This document shows, one piece after another, positions 47,649 to 54,606 of a DNA stretch of 64,000 bases. Each line of letters opens with the position of its first letter. Position 1 is the stretch's first letter. This DNA is from Massilia solisilvae (GTDB lineage Bacteria; Pseudomonadota; Gammaproteobacteria; Burkholderiales; Burkholderiaceae_D), in contig NZ_JANUGV010000001.1 in NCBI RefSeq assembly GCF_024753215.1, positions 62,001 through 126,000 of the forward strand, given 5' to 3'. The position numbers and the translations under genes are program-made. The notes beneath the pieces are model-generated. The model did no database searches. It had not been told where the DNA came from and saw only the letters and a program-made list of their open reading frames with translations.

Positions 47649-48544
47649 CCCTTCCGCTCCCGTGGCTCGCAGCCGCCAGCGCGTTCGCCCACGACGTCGA
47701 AGAAGAGCACGCCACCGGCGAGACGCTCGGCTGGGGCGCCGAATGGTGGGTGCTTGCGCTGCTGGCGTTGTCGCTGATGCTCCACGTCGTCGGCGCACGC
47801 AGGCTGTGGCTGCGCATGAGCCGCTCACGCCACCGTTTTGCGCGTCAGGCCGCCTGCTTCGCCTGCGGCTGGCTGGTGTTGGCGCTGGCCTTGGCCTCGC
47901 CCATCGACGGCGCCGGCAGCCTGGCCTTTTCGGCGCACATGGTGCAGCACGAACTGTTGATGATCGTCGCAGCGCCTTTGATGGTGCTCGGGCGGCCGCT
48001 TGGCGTATGGGTGTGGGCGCTGCCGTCATCGCTGCGTACCGGTGTGCGACCGGTCACGCACGCGCGGGCGGTTGTGTTGTTCTGGGACGTGATCACGCGT
48101 CCGGTCAACGCCTGGATCCTGCACTTTGCCGCATTGTGGATGTGGCACGTGCCAGGCTTCTTCCAGGCCGCACTCAGGAACAACGGCATCCACGCGCTGC
48201 AGCACGCCAGCTTCCTGTTCTCCGCGCTGCTGTTCTGGTGGGCCGTGCTCGGCAAGCAGGTCGGCAGCGGCGCTCGCGGCCACGCGATGATTTCGCTGTT
48301 CTCGACCATGATGCACACCGGCGCGCTGGGCGCGTTGTTCACGTTTTCCGAATCGGTGTGGTACCCGGCCTACGGCGACAGCGCCTGGCACGCGTTCGGG
48401 CTGAGCGCGGTGGAAGACCAGCAGCTCGGTGGGCTGATCATGTGGATTCCGGGCGGGCTTGCCTACGTGGCCGCAGGGCTGGCCTTGATGGCGGGCTGGC
48501 TGGCCGTACGGCGGCCGACAATGTTGATGGGAGCTGATCGATGA
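47633..48544 (+). CDS. ctaG: CtaG-like cytochrome c oxidase assembly protein (caa3_CtaG)
   Basis: A 303-residue polytopic protein of the caa3_CtaG family: HMVQHELLMIVAAPLMVLGRP, HFAALWMWHVPGFFQAAL, HALQHASFLFSALLFWW and EDQQLGGLIMWIPGGLAYV. Members are needed to form the copper centre of the oxidase. ATG at 47633 is used; an in-frame ATG at 47618 is also possible. Overlaps its neighbours on both sides. Confidence 0.9.
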   Translation: MRHWLTLPLPWLAAASAFAHDVEEEHATGETLGWGAEWWVLALLALSLMLHVVGARRLWLRMSRSRHRFARQAACFACGWLVLALALASPIDGAGSLAFSAHMVQHELLMIVAAPLMVLGRPLGVWVWALPSSLRTGVRPVTHARAVVLFWDVITRPVNAWILHFAALWMWHVPGFFQAALRNNGIHALQHASFLFSALLFWWAVLGKQVGSGARGHAMISLFSTMMHTGALGALFTFSESVWYPAYGDSAWHAFGLSAVEDQQLGGLIMWIPGGLAYVAAGLALMAGWLAVRRPTMLMGADR

Positions 48545-48900
48545 AACCTGCGTATCTGCTGATCGTGCTTGCGGCATCGCTCGCGGCGTGCGGCAAGCCG
48601 CCTTCCGTTGAACCGCTCACCGGCGGCAATCCGCGCGCCGGCCAGCAGCTCATCGAAAGCTTCGGCTGCGCCAGCTGCCACCAGATCAAGGGCATCGCGC
48701 ATGCCGACAGCAAGGTCGGCCCCTCGCTCAAGGAGATCAAGGACAGCAGTTATGTCGCCGGCGTGCTGCCCAACAGCGCAGACAACCTGATGAAGTGGAT
48801 CGAGCATCCGCGCGCGATCAACCCGAAGACCGCCATGCCGGAGCTCGGCGTCACCCCGGCCCAGGCCCGCGACATCGCAGCCTATCTCTACAGCCAATAG
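48541..48900 (+). CDS. Monoheme cytochrome c, end of the operon
   Basis: A 119-residue exported cytochrome with a lipoprotein-type signal (AASLAACGKPP), the heme site FGCASCHQIKG and a distal Met (KTAMPELGV). It overlaps the ctaG stop (ATGA) and closes a run of nine overlapping genes from the dehydrogenase. It could shuttle electrons between dehydrogenase and oxidase. Confidence 0.9.
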   Translation: MKPAYLLIVLAASLAACGKPPSVEPLTGGNPRAGQQLIESFGCASCHQIKGIAHADSKVGPSLKEIKDSSYVAGVLPNSADNLMKWIEHPRAINPKTAMPELGVTPAQARDIAAYLYSQ

Positions 48901-48964
48901 CCCATAAGCAAGGTTCTTCGCCTTATGTTCAAATTGGCCGACTATTTGGAAGAGGGGATTGCCC

Positions 48965-49387
48965 ATGGAGAAGAGCTACAGCACGCACGGCGTTGACTGG
49001 ACGGCCGTCGCGGCCTTGTTTGCCGAGGTCGGCTGGGGTGAGCGCCAGCCGGAGCAGATCCGTGGCGCGTTCGAGAAGAGCAGCCATGTGATCTTCGTGT
49101 ACGAAGGCGCGGACCTGGTAGCGTTCGGCCGCACGATGGACGACGGCCGCTATTACGCGATGCTGGTCGATGTGGTGGTCAAGCCGTCCTGCCAGGGCAG
49201 GGGGCTGGGGCGCGAGATTGTGGACCACCTGCGCGAGCAGCTCGCCGGCTACAAGTTCGTGACCCTGACCGCGGCGGTGGGCAAGGACAACTTCTACCTC
49301 AAGCTCGGCTGGTCAAGGCAGAAGTCGGCGATGATCTGGCCCATGTCCGAACAGCAACGTGCCGCGCACGCCCTGATGGACGATTGA
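48965..49387 (+). CDS. GNAT family N-acetyltransferase
   Basis: A 140-residue acetyltransferase with the acetyl-CoA motif VKPSCQGRGLGREIVDHL (Q/RxxGxG/A) and VGKDNFYLKLGW near the end. GAGGGG precedes ATG 48965. The substrate is unknown. It is a single gene between the oxidase operon and a GAF-EAL gene. Confidence 0.87.
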   Translation: MEKSYSTHGVDWTAVAALFAEVGWGERQPEQIRGAFEKSSHVIFVYEGADLVAFGRTMDDGRYYAMLVDVVVKPSCQGRGLGREIVDHLREQLAGYKFVTLTAAVGKDNFYLKLGWSRQKSAMIWPMSEQQRAAHALMDD

Positions 49388-49487
49388 CTGATGGCTTGCA
49401 GGCGCGTTTTGGGCAATCGCGTCGTGCTTGTTCGATCATGGGTCATATAATCGGCGGAATGGCTTATCCGGCCATAGGAACTTAGCG

Positions 49488-50723
49488 ATGTCACCGTCCG
49501 TTCTGCTATCCCAACTGGTAAACGCCGCCGACAACTTGCCGCCGGGTAATGAATCCTTGCAGGCGTTGCTCGCGGCCATCCGTGAGCATCTGGGCATGGA
49601 CGTCGCCTTCTTCGCGCGGTTCGAGCAGGGCCGGCGGGTGTTTCGCATGGCCGATGCGGCCGGCGACACGCCGGTCAAACCGGGCGCCTCCGATCCGCTG
49701 GAGGAAACCTACTGCCAGCGCATCGTGGACGGCCGGCTGCCAGAGCTGCTGCGCGATGCGGCGGCCAACCCTGAATCGGGCGCGCTGCCGATCACCGGGC
49801 AGCTCGGCATTGGGGCCTACATTGGGGTGCCGGTCACGCTGTCCAGCGGCGAAGTGTACGGTACGTTCTGCTGTTTTCGCGCCCACGCCGACCCGACACT
49901 TAGCGAGCGCGACCTGGGCATGATGCGGGTGTTCGCCACCATGGCCGCGCGCCAGGTGGAGCATGAAGAAGGCGCGCAACGCGAGGAACGCGAGATTGTG
50001 AACCGGATCGAGTCGGTGCTGGCCAGCGACGCGCTGTCGATCGTTTATCAGCCGATCTACCAGATCGGCCAGCACCGCATCGCCGGGTTCGAGTCGCTGT
50101 CGCGCTTCGCGTTCGGTCCCAGGAAGGGCCCGGACCGATGGTTTGGTGACGCTGCCCGAGTCGGCATGGAAGTGGAGCTGGAAACGGCTGCGATCCGGCA
50201 TGCGCTCAAGGGGCGGGAGCGCCTGCCGGAGGACGTGTACCTGTCGATCAACGCATCACCGGGTGTGATCGTGAGCGGGGCCATCGAGCACGAGCTCAGG
50301 GACGTGCCGGCGCACGGCGTGGTGCTGGAGATCACCGAACACGCCTTGATCGAAAATTACGACCGCATCATCGAAGCGCTCAAACCGCTGCGCGAGCGCG
50401 GTATCCGCATCGCGGTGGACGACGCCGGCTCGGGCTATTCGAGCTTCCGCCACATCCTGCACCTGGACCCGGACATCATCAAGCTGGACATGAGCCTGAC
50501 TTCGAAGATCGATACCGACCCGGCACGGCGCGCGCTGGCCGCCGCCATGGCAGGCTTTTCCGAAGAAACCGGGATGACCATCGTCGCCGAGGGCGTGGAG
50601 ACGCCCTCCGAACTGGAAGAGCTCAAACGCATCGGCATCCCGCTGGCGCAGGGCTACCTGCTCGGCAAGCCGATGGGCATCGACGAGGTGGTCAGCTTGT
50701 GCGAATCGGAGACGTGTGCCTGA
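49488..50723 (+). CDS. GAF-EAL cyclic-di-GMP phosphodiesterase
   Basis: A 411-residue signalling protein: GAF-like sensor domain (about residues 10-170) followed by an EAL domain. EAL residues visible are GFESLSRF (ESL for EAL), SINASPGVI (substrate Asn), LEITEHALIEN (Glu), VDDAGSGYSSF (Asp pair), IIKLDMS (Lys) and VAEGVETPSE (Glu), so it is likely active in hydrolysing c-di-GMP. AGGAA precedes the ATG. It is the last ordinary gene before the accessory region. Confidence 0.9.
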   Translation: MSPSVLLSQLVNAADNLPPGNESLQALLAAIREHLGMDVAFFARFEQGRRVFRMADAAGDTPVKPGASDPLEETYCQRIVDGRLPELLRDAAANPESGALPITGQLGIGAYIGVPVTLSSGEVYGTFCCFRAHADPTLSERDLGMMRVFATMAARQVEHEEGAQREEREIVNRIESVLASDALSIVYQPIYQIGQHRIAGFESLSRFAFGPRKGPDRWFGDAARVGMEVELETAAIRHALKGRERLPEDVYLSINASPGVIVSGAIEHELRDVPAHGVVLEITEHALIENYDRIIEALKPLRERGIRIAVDDAGSGYSSFRHILHLDPDIIKLDMSLTSKIDTDPARRALAAAMAGFSEETGMTIVAEGVETPSELEELKRIGIPLAQGYLLGKPMGIDEVVSLCESETCA

Positions 50724-50743
50724 GGCGCGGGCGGCGGACCAGC

Positions 50744-51687
50744 AGAGCCCTGGTGAACTCGTGTGGGAAATTGGCAGTTGATGCGATACTTCATGGTGGT
50801 TCCTGGCGTGACAGCAGCGCCGCGGACCGGTCGACCCTCGGTGACGTCCTGCGGCGTTACCTCGCCTGACCCCTGCAAAGAAAGGTGCGAGCATCGAAGC
50901 GTCGAAGATCAACGCGATTCTACGCGATCCCATCTGCTCGCACCGTATGTCCAGCTTGTCCGGAATGGAGCTCGTCGGGTGGCGCGATCGTCGGCTGAAG
51001 CAAGTGAAGGGCAGCACGACGAACCGCGAGCTGGCGATCATCGGCCACGCGATCGACATCGGGCGTAAGGAGTGGGGGCTGAACATCGAGAATCCATGCC
51101 GGCTCGTGCGTCGCCCAGCGGGGTCGGTACCACGCGACCGGCGCCTGACTGTGGATGAAGAACGGTTCCTGCGTTTGGCGTTGAAGAGCACGAGGAACCC
51201 TGTGGTAGGGCCGATGACGTTCTTCGCGATCGAGACAGCGATGCGTCGTGGTGAACTGCTGGACCTAAGGTGGGAGCATGTGAATCTCGAGAAGCGCACG
51301 GCCTTCTTGCAGGATACGAAGAACGGGGAGGCTCGAACTGTTCCGCTTTCTAGCGCAGCGTTAGAAATTCTTCGCTCTCTGGAACCGAAAGCACGCGGTA
51401 ACGTCTTCCCAATCACAATGGAAGGGTTCAATCAGGCCTATGAACGGGCAGTGGAGCGAGCGCGGGGTTCGTACATGAAGGAATGCAGCGGCCAGGGCAA
51501 GCTACCAGATTTGAAGTTCTTGGCAGATCTTCATTTTCATGACCTTCGGCATGAAGCTGCGAGCCGGCTGTTCGAAAAAGGATTGAACGTCATGGAAGTG
51601 GCGAGCATAACCGGTCACAAGACATTGCAAACTTTAAAACGCTACACGCACCTGAGGGCGGAAGAACTTGCGCGGAAATTAAGTTAG
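50744..51687 (+). pseudogene. Tyrosine-recombinase integrase, frameshifted and 5'-truncated
   Basis: The frame from ATG 50947 gives 246 residues with the catalytic Arg (ETAMRRGELLDLRW), HDLRHEAASRLF, and GHKTLQTLKRYTHL, so Arg-His-Arg-His-Tyr are present. The N-terminal core-binding domain is broken: TPAKKGASIEASKINAIL is readable in the same frame upstream of 50947, and the preceding piece GGSWRDSSAADRSTLGDVL plus RRYLA lies in a different frame ending at TGA 50867. Four missing bases near 50866 would explain the shift. The extreme N terminus is gone. It runs opposite to the Tad/RHS block and marks a probable island edge. No tRNA target is nearby. Confidence 0.8.
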
Positions 51688-51901
51688 GGCGGCTGGTATG
51701 AGGGGCGAGCTTTCCCGCAGCAATGTGCCGGAAGTAGGGATCGATTCAGAAAGAATCTTTAGGAGCCCATGCGGCAACTGCTGGTAGATACATTGCCGTG
51801 AGGATCATCTTTCTTATCAGCATGTCTTCAATCCTGATGTCTTTGCGTTGTAATGATGTACTCAGTGCCTTTTGTGCTTGTACTTGGCCTTACGGCGATG
51901 T

Positions 51902-53071
51902 CTACGGGAGATCGTCGCCGCCGTCGCGAACAGTCATGAAGGTTCCGTCTGGTTTGCTGCGCTTGAGCCGCCAATGCAGCTTAATGCCACTATCCGTCCA
52001 GATGAAATAAAGGTAGATGACGCTACTGGGCAGCTTATGCGGTAGGGCGTTTCGTGTCGAGCTATCAATTTCATCGCGAACCTCCTGCGGAATTCGGCTG
52101 CGTACCTCGATGCGTTCTCTCTTGCTGGGCAGGGCGCCATAGATTGCGTTGAATCGCAAATGATACGCTGTCAGGGACTCGCCGGCCTCGTGTGGAGGCA
52201 CAGCAGTGGGTGGCGATCGCCACTTGAACTCGACGTACTCAGGAAGCTCCGGCTCACTTTCGAACGCCATTAGCATTTCGCCGCCGGAAATAGGCCTGTT
52301 TGTATAGGCGATGTTAGGGGAGCCGGAAAAAACCGAACCGCTCGCCGATGCCGGGTACCGACGCGGACGGCCATCGGAGCTTGTCCCACCTGGGTCGATG
52401 GTAAACGCATCGTTTTTTATCGTGTTCGAGTAAGCCGCAATCATCGTCGTGCCAGCGGGAATGATTTCATCGCCGCCCTGGTGCGAGTAGTACTGCGCCC
52501 CTAGCCTATGCCATATTGCCCAGCGTAGCTTGATGCCGTAGTCGGTCCAGATGAACCAGACTTGGATGCTCGCTTCGTCGAGCTCGCCCTTTGGGGTATG
52601 ACGGTTGGCCTCGACCACGGCGCTTACTACGTTAGCAGGAATGCGGCTGCGAATGAAAACTCGCTGCTTCTTGATTGGGTGCGAGTAGAATTCAGCCATC
52701 ATTTTTGTTTCCCAGTCCTTGTGCGCTTGGGAAAACGGATCCGTAGGTGTAGGGTCCGGCGGGCTCGTTGGCGACTCGCGCCACTCGAAGTCGACATATT
52801 CTGGGAGATTGCGGCCATCCGGCGCTGCGCCCATCGTCGCCCCGCCGGAAAGGGGATTGTCATTGGGCCCGCTTGCGCCGCTGAGGGCGCCGGCATGGGG
52901 AAAGTCGGTTCCGTCCGCCAGGCGCGCACTTTTTATGTTGACGTCCACATCTTTGATCGTATTTGTATATGTGACCGTCATGTCTGGCCCTGAGGAAGGA
53001 GTAGCGGCGATAAGTCCTGTCAGGCAAAGAACCGAGATCAGCCCAGCGACGATCAATCGTTTGTTGTTCAT
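51902..53071 (-). CDS. Exported protein with internal duplication (DUF2931-like), possible immunity protein
   Basis: A 389-residue protein with a signal peptide (MNNKRLIVAGLISVLCLTGL). Two homologous halves are obvious: residues about 35-190 and 214-371 share YxNTIK, LPEYVxFxWR, RxRSRIPxxV and FIWTDxGIKLxW. The pattern resembles DUF2931 lipoproteins, but the match is weak. The frame extends to 53092; ATG 53071 gives the signal peptide. It is the last gene of the leftward RHS/lipoprotein run, so an immunity role is inferred, not shown. Confidence 0.65.
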   Translation of the reverse strand: MNNKRLIVAGLISVLCLTGLIAATPSSGPDMTVTYTNTIKDVDVNIKSARLADGTDFPHAGALSGASGPNDNPLSGGATMGAAPDGRNLPEYVDFEWRESPTSPPDPTPTDPFSQAHKDWETKMMAEFYSHPIKKQRVFIRSRIPANVVSAVVEANRHTPKGELDEASIQVWFIWTDYGIKLRWAIWHRLGAQYYSHQGGDEIIPAGTTMIAAYSNTIKNDAFTIDPGGTSSDGRPRRYPASASGSVFSGSPNIAYTNRPISGGEMLMAFESEPELPEYVEFKWRSPPTAVPPHEAGESLTAYHLRFNAIYGALPSKRERIEVRSRIPQEVRDEIDSSTRNALPHKLPSSVIYLYFIWTDSGIKLHWRLKRSKPDGTFMTVRDGGDDLP

Positions 53072-53231
53072 CGTGGCCCCGTAGTTGCACAAGGGAGTGG
53101 GGTTCAGTGACGCAGTCAGCGCTCCAAATGCTGACTATTTGGCTTTGCGAGGGCTGACGGCTCTTTGCTCACTGATGGTTTTCTATTGCGATTGGTATGC
53201 TCCGCTTCGTTTACGAATGTACCGAGTCTTC

Positions 53232-53804
53232 TTAGTAGCGAGTCTCGAGAAAATCGCCACCCGGCATTTCAAAGATTGACACATCTCCAAGTGAAGCAGC
53301 TCGTTCAATATCCCATCCGAACAGGACGCCGTCTGCCTTCAGGCGAAATTTCAGGCGCAGGTTGCCGCCTCGGGCTCGGATGTCGCGGAGAACGGTGTCG
53401 GGAATGCGTTTGGCAACGGGAACGGTGTAATTGCCTGCGATTTCACCCTCCCAGTCAATTCCACCGTTCTTTCCCCAAATCGGTCGCGGATTGTCTCGCC
53501 AGGTTAAATGTACTGACAGCGGCACTCGACCGCTGCCCACCGCCATAATGCTACGGTTCCTTCTCGCTACAACCGCCGACGAATAGATCTTCCATCCAAG
53601 ATCGTCGTACATGACTACTCCCTCCATCTGCGCGCCAGCTACCGCGTCCACGACAAGAACCAAGCGCACGCCAGTAAACCTATGTTGCGGATCGGCCGCC
53701 AAATCGCCACGCTCAGTCTTGCTGCATCCCGCCCCCCAGGGTAGCAGCGCCAACAGTCCGAGGAGTTTGCGTTTGCGCGATTGATCGAGTGGCGAATGCG
53801 TCAT
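53232..53804 (-). CDS. Probable lipoprotein, second of two tandem paralogues (immunity candidate)
   Basis: A 190-residue protein with a basic-hydrophobic N terminus ending in Cys27 (LPWGAGCSK), a possible though imperfect lipobox. Downstream: LVLVVDAVAGAQMEGVVMYD, ARRNRSIMAVGSGRVPL and an ending SIFEMPGGDFLETRY. It is strikingly similar to the gene at 54039-54605. Architecture recalls DUF3304-like lipoproteins found beside lipase effectors. ATG 53804 overlaps the stop of an orphan RHS tip (TGATG); a GTG one codon earlier is possible. Function inferred as immunity to a Tle1-type toxin. Confidence 0.75.
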   Translation of the reverse strand: MTHSPLDQSRKRKLLGLLALLPWGAGCSKTERGDLAADPQHRFTGVRLVLVVDAVAGAQMEGVVMYDDLGWKIYSSAVVARRNRSIMAVGSGRVPLSVHLTWRDNPRPIWGKNGGIDWEGEIAGNYTVPVAKRIPDTVLRDIRARGGNLRLKFRLKADGVLFGWDIERAASLGDVSIFEMPGGDFLETRY

Positions 53805-53860
53805 CACTTGACCCTCATGCCGATGTTGTGGTCGTGGTAGCTAAGCCGGTCGAGATAGCC
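53804..53860 (-). pseudogene. Orphan RHS/Tle1 C-terminal tip
   Basis: Reading leftward to a TGA at 53804-53806 gives GYLDRLSYHDHNIGMRVK. The complete RHS protein ends GYLDWLNRNGYNINMTVH. Nine of 18 positions are identical and both end directly before a lipoprotein of the same family. It looks like the remnant of a displaced toxin tip left with its immunity gene after duplication or recombination. Nothing homologous was recognised further upstream to 54038. Confidence 0.6.
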
Positions 53861-54038
53861 CTGATTTTGAGTTTTATCGTCACGAGTCGGTGCTCCAAGT
53901 GTGGATGTTGGCCTTGTTCGAGCGCTTGAAGACGTTCAGGTCAGCTCACTGATGTCTATCGGGGCTAAATTACCTGCGTCCGCGGAAGTTGGCTCCTGGC
54001 TGCTCGGCTTTGGTGAACTCTTATTGGTGCAAAGAGCT

Positions 54039-54605
54039 TTAGTAGCGTGTCTCGAGAAAATCGCCGCCAGGCATTTCGAAAATCGATACATCTCCCAATG
54101 GGGCAGCTCGCTCGATATCCCAGCCGAACAGGATACCGTCCGGTTTTAGGCGAAATTTCAGGCGCAGGTTCCCGCCGTGCTCGCGAATATTGCGGAGAAT
54201 GTCATCTGGGATTCGCTTGGCAACGGGGACGCTGTAATCACCCGCAATCACGCCGTCGTTCCATAGCTTCTTGACGTTGTCCCAGCCTGCTCCTTTTCGC
54301 CAGACGGCACGCACTGTTAACGGCACGCGGCCGCTGCCCACTGCCATGATGCTGCGGTTCCTTCTCGCCACAGTGGCGGATGAGTAGATTTCCCACCCCA
54401 GGTCATCGTAGATGACAACTTGCTCCATCTCCGTACCAGCTACCGCGTCCACGACAAGAACTGGGCCCATGCCCTTGAATCTTTTTTGCGGATCGGTCGC
54501 CGTATGCACTCGGGCTGACTTACTGCATCCCGGTACTAAAGGAAGCAGCGTCATCAGTGCGACTAGCTTACGTTTCCTCAACTGCTTGGGTGTCGAATTT
54601 GTCAT
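54039..54605 (-). CDS. Probable lipoprotein next to the RHS toxin (cognate immunity candidate)
   Basis: A 188-residue protein; Cys27 follows a hydrophobic signal (LMTLLPLVPGCSK), a loose lipobox. LVVDAVAGTEMEQVVIYDDL and ARRNRSIMAVGSGRVPLTV are shared with the paralogue at 53232-53804, as is the ending SIFEMPGGDFLETRY. It begins one base after the RHS stop, so it is the closest partner of the toxin. Known Tle1-type lipases act in the periplasm and their immunity proteins are often periplasmic lipoproteins; that fits, but is inference. Confidence 0.78.
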   Translation of the reverse strand: MTNSTPKQLRKRKLVALMTLLPLVPGCSKSARVHTATDPQKRFKGMGPVLVVDAVAGTEMEQVVIYDDLGWEIYSSATVARRNRSIMAVGSGRVPLTVRAVWRKGAGWDNVKKLWNDGVIAGDYSVPVAKRIPDDILRNIREHGGNLRLKFRLKPDGILFGWDIERAAPLGDVSIFEMPGGDFLETRY

Positions 54606-54606
54606 G

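Noticed and set aside
51798..52010. Possible 70-codon gene on the + strand
   Set aside because: It overlaps the 3' end of the duplicated exported protein, has no ribosome site and no recognisable product.
53901..54149. Possible 82-codon gene on the + strand between the two lipoprotein genes
   Set aside because: Runs antisense into the 54039 gene and no family is recognised; the region is better explained by a toxin-tip remnant and spacer.
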